Assembly: GCA_927798505.1 (NCBI GenBank)
Contig: CAKMNE010000046.1
Location: 1 to 9,605 of the forward strand
Origin: an uncultured Bacteroidales bacterium
Lineage (GTDB): Bacteria > Bacteroidota > Bacteroidia > Bacteroidales > UBA932
Direction: 5' to 3'
Length of the DNA: 9,605 nucleotides
Both the position numbers and the translations under genes were made by a program. How positions within the stretch are numbered: position 1 is the first letter of the stretch; every line of letters starts with the position of its first letter. The notes below the pieces were generated by a model. It saw only the letters and a list, made by a program, of their open reading frames with translations. It did no database searches and had not been told where the DNA came from. Of this stretch, positions 1 through 8,261 are shown piece by piece.

Positions 1-82
1 ATGCCGAACGGGGCCACCAGTTCATATTGGTTCATTCCCATTTTCCCCAACGAAAACCGAAGGAATTTCAGCCAATATTCCT

Positions 83-91
83 TATTTTTAC
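83..91 (+). promoter_or_regulatory. Candidate -7 box for the five-gene block
   Basis: TATTTTTAC fits the Bacteroidota -7 consensus TAnnTTTG at 7 of 8 places, with A instead of the final G. The same 9-mer occurs ahead of the barrel gene at 8245-8253, and a close variant lies at 9403-9411. I do not see a TTTG -33 element at the usual 19-21 nt spacing, so the call rests on position, sequence and recurrence. Confidence 0.35.
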
Positions 92-115
92 GCGTTGAAA
101 CCATTTAAACCCGAC

Positions 116-134
116 CACCACCAATCACCACCAA
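116..134 (+). repeat. Two 9-bp direct repeats in the leader, period 10
   Basis: CACCACCAA occurs at 116-124 and again at 126-134, separated by one T. The copies are one helical turn apart, between the candidate -7 box and the ATG at 164. This could be a protein-binding site on DNA or RNA, or simply local A/C-rich composition, which is also high in the first gene. Confidence 0.35.
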
Positions 135-163
135 CCCCTTTAGTCAGAGAAGACCATATAGAA

Positions 164-1021
164 ATGAAAATAACAACCCTTCCCTCACTCCTCATAGCCG
201 GGATACTCCTGCTGGGCGCATCTTGCCAACCTATAAGCATACACAGAGCCGGACCGCCGGAGGTCAAACTGTCCGCAGCGGTATCCAAAGTCGAAGACAA
301 CAGTTTCGAAAAAGGAGACCAGATAGGAGTATACATGGAATACCCTGAAGGCTACGCCCTTGACAACCAGCAATACACCCTCACCTCAGGCAACACCTGG
401 GCAACATCCTCACAAAAGTGGTGGAAAGACGAAACCACCCCCGCAAACTTCTACTGCTACCACCCATACAAAACCCTTGGCCGGGACGCTGAAACCATAG
501 AATTCAGCATAGCCCAAGACCAAAGCACCCACTCGGCCTTCTCCCAAAGCGACGTGCTCTGGGGATGCAATCTCCAGGTCAAGCCAACCGAAAGCACGGT
601 GGAGCTGATTACCAGACACCTCAACGGACAAATCATCATAGAACTCATCCCCGGCACCGGCTACGACGCAGCCAGCCTCTCCAAAGCCATAGGGCAATAC
701 CGCCTCAACTCCCTCCTCTGCGATGCAGTTCTCAATCTGAAAAGCGGAGAATACCGCACCACCGGCACCCCGTGCGACATAGTTCCATATCGCGAAGGCC
801 TAACCCTCAGAGCCCTGCTCCCTCCGCAAAGCATCAGCAACGCCCTCCTCATGACCATCACCGTAGACGGGCTTGACCGCACTCTCACCGCAAGCGTGGA
901 AATCGAATCGAACATAAAGAAAAAATGCCGCGTCACCATCAACAAGGTATCGGAAGGCATCAATGTAGGAATTGGAGGCTGGGAAGAAAGTGAAGAAGAC
1001 TTCGGAGGAACACTGAAATGA
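164..1021 (+). CDS. Fimbrillin-like lipoprotein (Mfa/FimA-type), first of block
   Basis: Predicted 285-residue lipoprotein of the Bacteroidales fimbrillin-like superfamily, whose members build or decorate surface fimbriae. The ATG at 164 is chosen because it puts a signal peptide at residues 1-20 with a lipobox ending GAS-C21. The frame continues upstream to a TTG at 95, but that would bury the signal behind 23 polar, Pro/His-rich residues. Family-like motifs run in order: FEKGDQIGVY (48-57), WWKDE (86-90), FYCYHPY (96-102), DQS (119-121), SDVLWG (129-134) and RHLNGQIIIEL (151-161), ending in a GIGGWEE-like tail. No acidic surface-export signal follows Cys21. WWKDE is shared exactly with the lipoprotein at 4501-5367. 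Its stop overlaps the next start in ATGA, so coupled translation is likely. The family is fairly sure; whether it is a shaft subunit, anchor or non-fimbrial protein is not. Confidence 0.8.
   Translation: MKITTLPSLLIAGILLLGASCQPISIHRAGPPEVKLSAAVSKVEDNSFEKGDQIGVYMEYPEGYALDNQQYTLTSGNTWATSSQKWWKDETTPANFYCYHPYKTLGRDAETIEFSIAQDQSTHSAFSQSDVLWGCNLQVKPTESTVELITRHLNGQIIIELIPGTGYDAASLSKAIGQYRLNSLLCDAVLNLKSGEYRTTGTPCDIVPYREGLTLRALLPPQSISNALLMTITVDGLDRTLTASVEIESNIKKKCRVTINKVSEGINVGIGGWEESEEDFGGTLK
1004..1008 (+). promoter_or_regulatory. Shine-Dalgarno-like GGAGG before the fusion gene
   Basis: GGAGG lies 9 nt before the ATG at 1018, inside the end of the preceding gene. None of the other starts in the block has a comparable match, which is usual in Bacteroidota. 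It may reinforce initiation of the large fusion protein, or it may only reflect Gly codons there. Confidence 0.35.
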
Positions 1022-4000
1022 GAAAAATAACCAAACTGACCCCTCTGGTCCTCCTTCTCGCATCCTGCGCCAGGGAGCAACTGACACCGACAGATCCTGT
1101 CACGGGCGAAGAGCTTACTCCAATCAGCCTGAGCGGCCATATCAATCAGGAATATGTCACCCGCGCGGGTCAGGACGGATTCGCAGACGGGGACAAAATA
1201 GGCACATACATAGTCGATTACGTAGATGGCGCCCCGGGCGAACTCCTGCTCAGCGGCAACCGGGCGGACAATCTTTACTATACCTACAACGAGCCGAGCA
1301 ACCGTTGGGTCCCGTCCTACGACGTATATTTCAAAGACAACAAAACGCCAATAGACATCTACGCCTACTACCCCGCCGCCAGGCCCGAGTCTATCAAGGA
1401 ATATGCCTTCGAGGTGCAGAAGGACCAGAGTACCGAAGCAAACGGCTCTACCCTTTCGGGCTATGAGCAAAGTGACTTCCTTTGGGCAAAAACCGAGAAC
1501 AAAACAGCCGCTGACAAACTCATATGGCTGGACTTCACCCACAGGATGGCAGGCATCAGAGTAAGCCTGGTGGAAGGAGAAGGCTTCGAAAAAGGTGAAT
1601 GGGCCAGCCTCAGGAAAGACATACTCATCCAAAGCACAGTGCGCAACGCCACCATAGACCTCTCCACCGGCACGGTCTCCCCTGCAGGAGAAGCGCCCGG
1701 CACCGGCATCATCCCTAACAGGGAAGGTGAAGACTTCAGGGCCGTGGTAGTGCCGCAAACCGTCAGCTCAGGCAAGAAAATCATAACCGCCACTGTCGGA
1801 GGCTATGCCTACGACCTGGTAAAAGACCAGGATATGGTTTATGTCCCGGGCAAGCAGCACAACTTCACCCTCAGCGTGAACAAACGCGCTGCCGGCAGCT
1901 ATGAATTCACCCTCAGCGGTGAGAGCATCACGGTGTGGGAAAACGACCGCAGCTCGCACGATGGCGTTGCCAGAGAATATGTTGTGGTCAATGTCGAAAC
2001 GCCGGGCACCCTTGATGCCTGCATTGCAGAAAAGGGGCTGAAACTCAGCAAAATAAAGAACCTCAAAATAACGGGAACCATCAACTCCAGGGACTTCGCC
2101 GTAATGCGGTATTCCATGACAAGACTCAATGCTTTGAATCTGAAAGAAGTCAGAATTACTGAAGGCGAAGGCGGCAGCCTTGGACCAGGCATGGACTACA
2201 ACAATTCTGAAACAGATGTCATTCCTGCTGGCTGTTTAGAAAAGAAATTGACCTTAACATCCCTGATACTACCTGACAAACTGAGTAAAATTGGTGCGTC
2301 GGCCTTCTGCGAATGCTTTAACCTGTCCGGTTCCCTCATTATTCCAGAAGGAGTCGTTACACTGGAAGACAGATGTTTCAACGGATGCTCTAGCCTTACA
2401 GGACAATTAAGCCTCCCTTCCACTCTCAAATACATAGGAACTGCGGTCAATGAAAGTTGGGAAGGACTTGGAGTCTTCTATCAATGCCAATTCTGCTGCG
2501 AACTCATTCTTCCGGAAGGTCTGGAAAACATAGGCCCGGCAGCTTTCAGCAATTGCAAATCAATCTATGGAGAATTGAGAATTCCGGATACTGTCAAATC
2601 ACTGGGATACCGCTCATTTGCATTCATGGATAACATTACGGGTTCCATAACCATTCCACAGTCAATAACATATATCCCGACCGACTGCTTTTGTGAATCC
2701 GGATTCAATGGAAATCTGACACTGCACGACGGTATTCTCGCAATTGGTGAAGCCGCATTCAAGGGTAATGCACTCAAAGGCGAACTGCATTTGCCTAAAG
2801 GAATTGAAGTAATCAACCGCTATTCATTCTATGGATGCGATTTTTCAGGAACACTAATCCTTCCAAAAACGGTCAAATTCATTGGTGACGGCGCCTTCGC
2901 TTATAACTGGAGACTGATGGGGACTCTGGAACTTCCGGACGATATTCTCAGCGTTGGGGCTTCAGCCTTTGAAGAATGCCGAATGCTGGAAGGAGTAATA
3001 TTTCCGGAAGAATTGGAAAACATCCAGGCAAAAGCTTTCCAAAACTGTTTCGGCATAGGCCGCATTGTCTGCAAAGGAACTATCCCAGCCTATGTCCAGG
3101 ACGGCAGCTTTAACGGAGTGCCGAAAGATAACTTTACTCTCGAAGTGCCTGAAGGCTATGAGGCTCAATATCAGTCAGCTATCGGATGGAGAGAATTCAA
3201 GAGAATAGCCGCTTACCGCAATCTGGTAATACGTCCAATGGTGGCAACGGCCATCAATACCTCCGTCACTCGCGAACTGGTACTCACCGCCGATGATGAC
3301 TGGTCTGTAGTATCCCAGCCGGACTGGGTCAGCCTCAGTCAGACCTCCGGACACGGCAAGACAGCCCTTCAGCTCACCTTCGCCCAGAAGCCTCAGGACG
3401 GCAGTACAAGAAGTGGCGAAGTGGTATTCGAGCTTGACGGCAAAGACTACCAGACGAAGCTCTCAGTAAGCCAGTATGACTACGCATATGCTGAAGATGA
3501 GGTGATTACCCTTCAGACTGCCAGCAAAGGCAATGGCGTGAACATAGTCATTCTCGGAGACGGCTTCAATGCAAAGGACATCAGCGAAGGTAAGCTCCTC
3601 AAGGCTATGGAAGAGACCCGCGACAACTTCTTCAGCATCCAACCGTACAAGTATTACAAAGACTATTTCAATGTATATACTGCCGTTCCCGTATCCCCGG
3701 AATCTGGCATAGGTACAGTAAACACAATAGTCCAGACCCGCTTCAACACCGCAACCAACGGAGGAGTCACAAGAAACGGTGATGACGACTATTATGAAGT
3801 GCTCCAGTACGCCTGCAAGGCTCCTACCGTGAATAACGACAACATCAACAGGACTCTTGTGATAATGATTCCGAACACCGAGGACTACGGAGGAGTTACC
3901 TACATGTGGGATGACGGCACAGCAATCGCCTACTGCCCTATGAGCGACTACGGCTATCCTCTTGACTTCCGTGGAGTTATCCAGCACGAAGCCGGGGGCC

Positions 4001-4491
4001 ACGGATTCGGAAAACTCGGGGATGAGTACATCTACCACAATGCATTCATACAGAGTTGCAGCTGTACCTGCTGCCCTCACGCTTTTGAACTGCAGGCCTT
4101 CCAGTCCCTGGGCTGGTTCCAGAACCTCTCCCTTTCCGGCAAGATGGGCGATGTGCCTTGGCGCGATTTCATATTCCACGAGAAATACAGCACCTTCGTG
4201 GATATATTCGAAGGTGGTTATATGCACAATAGAGGAGTGTATCGCAGCGAGCAGAACAGTTGTATGAACAATGATATTCCATATTACAGCACCATAAGCC
4301 GGTTTGAAATATACAAGAGGATTATGGAGTATGCAGGTCAGAGTTGGAGCCTTGATGACTTTATTGAGAACGATGTGGTTGAAGCCGTAAGCACTGCTTC
4401 TACAAAGGCTGTTCTGACTGATGACGGAAGAACTGCTACTTTGAATAGCCGTGAACCTGTGTTTATGGGTAAAAGGCCTCAAATCAAATAA
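1018..4491 (+). CDS. Fimbrillin / BspA-LRR / BACON / M64 peptidase fusion lipoprotein
   Basis: Large 1157-residue lipoprotein. Signal peptide 1-16 with lipobox LAS-C17. Residues about 35-290 are a fimbrillin-like module (TRA 48-50, FADGDKIGTY 55-64, DIYAYYPA 113-120, SDFLWAK 152-158, LDFTHRMAGIRVSL 171-184). After a linker (about 295-400), about 402-722 hold some ten BspA-type repeats (LP..l..IG..AF..C..L.G). Residues 735-822 look like a BACON domain (DWSV.SQPDWVSLS, ending VSQYDY). From about 826 to the end is an M64-like zinc peptidase: LGDGF (846-850), a zinc motif at 990-1003, then a Cys cluster (1014, 1016, 1018, 1019). The named M64 founder is clostridial IgA peptidase; the substrate here is unknown. 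The zinc motif reads HEAGGH, one residue longer than HExxH, but keeps HxxGxxxDE. It ends in tandem stops TAA TAG (4489-4494). Codon use shifts sharply in the LRR block. Confidence 0.85.
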   Translation: MRKITKLTPLVLLLASCAREQLTPTDPVTGEELTPISLSGHINQEYVTRAGQDGFADGDKIGTYIVDYVDGAPGELLLSGNRADNLYYTYNEPSNRWVPSYDVYFKDNKTPIDIYAYYPAARPESIKEYAFEVQKDQSTEANGSTLSGYEQSDFLWAKTENKTAADKLIWLDFTHRMAGIRVSLVEGEGFEKGEWASLRKDILIQSTVRNATIDLSTGTVSPAGEAPGTGIIPNREGEDFRAVVVPQTVSSGKKIITATVGGYAYDLVKDQDMVYVPGKQHNFTLSVNKRAAGSYEFTLSGESITVWENDRSSHDGVAREYVVVNVETPGTLDACIAEKGLKLSKIKNLKITGTINSRDFAVMRYSMTRLNALNLKEVRITEGEGGSLGPGMDYNNSETDVIPAGCLEKKLTLTSLILPDKLSKIGASAFCECFNLSGSLIIPEGVVTLEDRCFNGCSSLTGQLSLPSTLKYIGTAVNESWEGLGVFYQCQFCCELILPEGLENIGPAAFSNCKSIYGELRIPDTVKSLGYRSFAFMDNITGSITIPQSITYIPTDCFCESGFNGNLTLHDGILAIGEAAFKGNALKGELHLPKGIEVINRYSFYGCDFSGTLILPKTVKFIGDGAFAYNWRLMGTLELPDDILSVGASAFEECRMLEGVIFPEELENIQAKAFQNCFGIGRIVCKGTIPAYVQDGSFNGVPKDNFTLEVPEGYEAQYQSAIGWREFKRIAAYRNLVIRPMVATAINTSVTRELVLTADDDWSVVSQPDWVSLSQTSGHGKTALQLTFAQKPQDGSTRSGEVVFELDGKDYQTKLSVSQYDYAYAEDEVITLQTASKGNGVNIVILGDGFNAKDISEGKLLKAMEETRDNFFSIQPYKYYKDYFNVYTAVPVSPESGIGTVNTIVQTRFNTATNGGVTRNGDDDYYEVLQYACKAPTVNNDNINRTLVIMIPNTEDYGGVTYMWDDGTAIAYCPMSDYGYPLDFRGVIQHEAGGHGFGKLGDEYIYHNAFIQSCSCTCCPHAFELQAFQSLGWFQNLSLSGKMGDVPWRDFIFHEKYSTFVDIFEGGYMHNRGVYRSEQNSCMNNDIPYYSTISRFEIYKRIMEYAGQSWSLDDFIENDVVEAVSTASTKAVLTDDGRTATLNSREPVFMGKRPQIK
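2221..3180 (+). other. LRR block with divergent codon usage
   Basis: This is the BspA-type LRR part of the fusion gene. By hand count it uses TTA, CTA or TCA 13 times in 320 codons, against 2 times in the other 837 codons of the same gene. The flanking parts lack these codons so completely that in-register antisense reading frames stay open for hundreds of codons there, and not here. The block also looks richer in ATT, GGT and other A/T-ending codons. It marks either a segment of different ancestry or a segment under different selection. Confidence 0.6.
3982..4026 (+). other. Zinc-binding active-site motif with one extra residue
   Basis: The codons give Q-H990-E991-A-G-G-H995-G-F-G998-K-L-G-D1002-E1003. 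The second half matches the M64 pattern HxxGxxxDE exactly, but three residues separate Glu991 from His995 where HExxH has two. An HExxGH arrangement is the known zinc motif of dipeptidyl peptidase III (family M49), so an extra residue is compatible with catalysis in at least one family. Confidence 0.7.
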
Positions 4492-4500
4492 TAGACGTCT

Positions 4501-5367
4501 ATGAATAAATATAGTATAATATTGTGTTGCGCAGCAGCGCTTTCGGCGCTTGCCGGATGCTCCGGACAAACAGATTTGTTCACGGATGAAGCAATAATGC
4601 ATTTCGTACCTGCATTACCGGGAACCAAAGCTACAGACAGCGCATTCGAAAAGGGCGACGCCTTCGGAATATACGCCGTGGAGTATGTTGACGGCATACC
4701 CGCCCCGCTTCAGATTTCAGGAAACTGGGCCAACAATGCCGAAGCCAGCTTTGACGGAAGCAAATGGACAGTCACTCCTCCAATCTGGTGGAAGGACGAG
4801 GCCGTATTCGACATTCTGGCCTACTACCCTTTCAATCCGCAGCTCAACTCGGTGGACGACTATATCTTTGAAGTCAAATCCGACCAGAGACAGGGAGGTT
4901 TCACTCTGAGTGACTTTATGTGGGCGAAGGCCAAAGGCGTGCACCAGAGCCAGGGTGATATTGCACTCCAGTTCAAGCACAAACTCTCCAGACTCGACAT
5001 CAATCTTGTTAAAGGAGATGATTATGAGGGCGATTTGCCGTCGACAGCGGAGGTCAGGATAATGAACACCACGACATCGGCAACAATAGACCTAGAAAGG
5101 GGAGAAATAGAGAAGAACCCATACGGTACTACGGGTACCATTATTGCCCACCAATGGGGTGATGGCCACTATTCAGCAATATTGGTTCCCCAGAAAATCC
5201 TCAGTTCAGTTCCTCTTGTTGAGATTATTGCGAATAATGTGTCTTATCTGGTAAGCACAAGGTTTATCTTCGAATCCGGGGTCAGACATACAATGAATAT
5301 AACCCTCACTTCCAACCCGGACAAGGTCATCATCAACATCGGCGGTGGAATAAACGATTGGAATTAG
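4501..5367 (+). CDS. Fimbrillin-like lipoprotein, second free copy
   Basis: Predicted 288-residue fimbrillin-like lipoprotein. Signal peptide 1-19 with a strong lipobox LAG-C20. The start at 4501 lies 9 nt after the stop of the fusion gene and places this signal correctly. Motifs in order: [10 protein letters not shown] (49-58), [14 protein letters not shown] (62-75), WWKDE (96-100), DILAYYPF (104-111), [11 protein letters not shown] (136-146), [14 protein letters not shown] (156-169), then [10 protein letters not shown] and a LVPQK strand. The chain stops at IGGGINDWN with nothing after the fimbrillin fold. It shares WWKDE with the first lipoprotein and YVDG-P-L-SGN with the fimbrillin part of the fusion protein, so all three probably arose by duplication. 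A partner in the same fibre or complex is likely but not shown. Confidence 0.8.
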   Translation: MNKYSIILCCAAALSALAGCSGQTDLFTDEAIMHFVPALPGTKATDSAFEKGDAFGIYAVEYVDGIPAPLQISGNWANNAEASFDGSKWTVTPPIWWKDEAVFDILAYYPFNPQLNSVDDYIFEVKSDQRQGGFTLSDFMWAKAKGVHQSQGDIALQFKHKLSRLDINLVKGDDYEGDLPSTAEVRIMNTTTSATIDLERGEIEKNPYGTTGTIIAHQWGDGHYSAILVPQKILSSVPLVEIIANNVSYLVSTRFIFESGVRHTMNITLTSNPDKVIINIGGGINDWN

Positions 5368-5368
5368 T

Positions 5369-6750
<1,382 letters not shown>

Positions 6751-6751
<1 letters not shown>

Positions 6752-7323
6752 TGAAACAAAGCATAATACCGGAATTGAACTGCCTTCTCAAACAGGTGGA
6801 AAAGAAGGTGGGCAGGGAACTCTGCACGACTGCCGACTTCGAAGCATTATCCATCATAATAGAAAAGGAAACCGGAGAACTGTTGTCCAACTCCACCCTC
6901 AAAAGGCTTTACGGCTATGTCAGCATGAAGCCTACCCCGCGCAAAAGCACTCTTGACATCCTGAGCCGCTATTTGGGATACAGGAACTTCAGCGAGTTTG
7001 TGCAGAATCTCAAGAACAACAGCGAGTTCAGTTCCCAGTTCTTCTCCAGCAAAGCCATAATGGCAGAAGAGCTCAAGGCCGGAGACACCCTGAGGATAGG
7101 CTGGGAACCCGACCGCGTCGTACGACTTCGCTACCTTGGCGAATGTGAGTTTGAAGTAATGGAAAGCATCAATTCCCAGCTCTGTGCCGGCGACCGCTTC
7201 TTCCAGGCCCATTTCATCCCCGGCTACCCTCTCTACATCTCATCCATACTGAGAAACGGCGAACACACCCCTTCCTACATCGCAGGAAAGCTCAACGGTC
7301 TGAATCTGGTGGAAAAAGACTAG
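6751..7323 (+). CDS. Putative cytoplasmic regulator, Bacteroidota family
   Basis: A 190-residue protein without a signal peptide or membrane segment. Residues 1-90 are helical and carry STLKRLYGY (48-56) followed by PTPRKSTLDILSRYLGY (61-77) and NFSEF. This is a pattern I associate with uncharacterised Bacteroidota proteins that look like helix-turn-helix regulators. Residues about 105-190 form a second domain with GDTLRIGWEPDR (111-122) and FIPGYPLYI (155-163). DNA binding is an inference from the N-terminal pattern, not shown. The start overlaps the preceding stop by one base (TGATG), so it is probably translated from the same message as the surface proteins, which suggests feedback or state-sensing for that block. 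The stop interlocks with that of the opposing kinase. Confidence 0.7.
7320..7323. other. CTAG shared by two convergent stop codons
   Basis: The + strand gene ends in TAG at 7321-7323, and the - strand kinase ends in TAG read from 7322 to 7320. Both stops lie on one palindromic CTAG, so the coding regions overlap by 4 nt. There is no room between them for an ordinary intergenic terminator, so any terminator must lie inside an opposing gene, or the transcripts overlap at their 3' ends. Confidence 0.9.
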
Positions 7324-8219
7324 TCCTCCACTCCCCCGGCTTCTTCGAGCAGCTCCGTTGCCTGAAGGAAAATGTTGTCTATAGTCTGGTCCCGGTATAT
7401 GCTCCTGGCCTCCTGCAGACGGTCGGTTAGAATCAATCCCACGCCGGAAAGCACAAGCACAAGCAGGGCAAGCATAATCAGCACGCGGTTCTGGATCTGA
7501 GGGAAGAAAGCCTTATGCAGCTGCCCCACCGAAGCATATCTCTGCCCGGCGTCCTTCCTCAGGCACTTCTGAGCCACCGAGCGCTGCCTTTTGTTGCGGG
7601 CAAAGGGCAGCAGTATCACCCCGAGCGAATAGATGTCGCTGCGGCAGTCCCCCTTCCGGCCCTCCTGCTGCTCGGGCGCCGCGTAGAGCGGAGTTCCGGC
7701 CGAGGCCTTGAGTATGGAATATGAGTCCGAATCCGCAAGTGAGAAGTCTATGAGCTTGATATTGCGGCCGTTGCGGGTAACGAGTATATTGTCCGGCTTG
7801 AGGTCGCGGTGGATAACCTGATGCAGGTGAAGATATGAAACCGCGTCCAGCAGCTGTCCCAGCAGCCTCTTGTGCTCGGAGCGGCTCAGAGGCAGTTCGC
7901 TGCTGAGCGCATCTCCGTCCACCCATTCCATTTTTATGCAATTGCCAAGCTCGGGGTGCTCGAAAAGGTCATAGTATTCCCTGATATTGGGATGCTTCAG
8001 AGCGGCGCCGATTTCATATTCCTTGCGCAGCATTTCTTCATAGACCGCCTTGCCCCTGTAATCCGGCTGCAAGGCCTTGAGGACATAATACCTGCCCTCG
8101 GAGCAGGTGCGATAGAGAATGAAAATTCCGTTCTGCGAACGGCTCAGCAACTCCAGCTCCTGCTGTGGGGAGAAGGAGTCATTTTCTTCAAAAAAGCCTG
8201 ATACGCAAGTAGTATTCAT
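7320..8219 (-). CDS. Membrane-anchored Ser/Thr protein kinase, compact
   Basis: A 299-residue protein kinase of the Hanks type that should transfer phosphate from ATP to Ser or Thr of unknown targets. Visible elements are VLK with Lys48, Glu67 as the likely helix-C partner, the catalytic loop HRDLKPDN (137-144, Asp139), DFS (158-160, metal Asp158), APEQ (181-184) and SDIYSLG (194-200). The glycine-rich loop is degenerate (around SQNGIF, 28-33). DFS replaces DFG, and the stretch between SLG and KCLRKD is much shorter than usual, so the helix-G region is reduced. A hydrophobic segment at 246-264 is a single membrane span, leaving a 35-residue periplasmic tail. The ATG at 8219 is the only sensible start, since the next Met is residue 63, past the ATP-binding lysine. 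Catalytic residues are intact, so activity is expected. Confidence 0.85.
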   Translation of the reverse strand: MNTTCVSGFFEENDSFSPQQELELLSRSQNGIFILYRTCSEGRYYVLKALQPDYRGKAVYEEMLRKEYEIGAALKHPNIREYYDLFEHPELGNCIKMEWVDGDALSSELPLSRSEHKRLLGQLLDAVSYLHLHQVIHRDLKPDNILVTRNGRNIKLIDFSLADSDSYSILKASAGTPLYAAPEQQEGRKGDCRSDIYSLGVILLPFARNKRQRSVAQKCLRKDAGQRYASVGQLHKAFFPQIQNRVLIMLALLVLVLSGVGLILTDRLQEARSIYRDQTIDNIFLQATELLEEAGGVED

Positions 8220-8223
8220 CGCC

Positions 8224-8231
8224 CAAAACTA
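8224..8231 (-). promoter_or_regulatory. Candidate promoter of the kinase gene
   Basis: Read on the - strand, TAGTTTTG matches TAnnTTTG at all fixed positions. An ATTG at 8253-8256 (- strand) lies 21 nt upstream and could be the -33 element (consensus TTTG). The box ends only 4 nt before the start codon at 8219, so the transcript would be leaderless or nearly so. Confidence 0.45.
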
Positions 8232-8244
8232 CAAAAAAATTGTG

Positions 8245-8253
8245 TATTTTTAC
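8245..8253 (+). promoter_or_regulatory. Candidate -7 box for the barrel-protein gene
   Basis: TATTTTTAC is identical to the box at 83-91 and lies 8 nt before the ATG at 8262. The surroundings (an A-run, then TTGTG or TCGTA, then the box) resemble those of the box at 9403-9411. It predicts a leader of only a few bases. This 42-bp gap also holds the kinase promoter on the other strand, so the two would overlap. Confidence 0.35.
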
Positions 8254-8261
8254 AATTTGTT

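Larger units (their letters stand above)
1..163 (+). other. Upstream region and leader of the five-gene block
   Basis: No convincing gene is visible here. The frame of the first lipoprotein stays open back to the window edge, and another frame is open from an ATG at 1 to a TAA at 106-108, but neither gives a recognisable protein. The stretch holds a candidate -7 box at 83-91, a pair of 9-bp direct repeats at 116-134 and a purine-rich patch (GAGAAG, 148-153) ahead of the ATG at 164. If the -7 box is real, the transcript has a leader of roughly 70 nt. Confidence 0.5.

Noticed and set aside
60..83. Stem-loop AAGGAAT / ATTCCTT followed by a T-run, possible terminator of a gene to the left
   Set aside because: Only 7 mostly A-T pairs with a 10-nt loop, and the T-run doubles as the candidate -7 box; too weak to call.
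1..108. Short + strand reading frame from ATG at the window edge
   Set aside because: 35 residues, no recognisable features, and it runs across the candidate promoter; the edge makes it impossible to judge as a gene end.
95..163. N-terminal extension of the first lipoprotein from TTG at 95
   Set aside because: It would place 23 polar, Pro- and His-rich residues before a complete lipoprotein signal peptide that starts at the ATG at 164.
661..1758. Long antisense open frame across the first two genes
   Set aside because: It is in register with the fusion gene and stays open because that part lacks TTA, CTA and TCA codons; the protein shows no family motifs.
3463..4602. Long antisense open frame opposite the peptidase domain
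   Set aside because: Same cause: in-register complement of a segment nearly free of TTA, CTA and TCA; the + strand has clear peptidase motifs.
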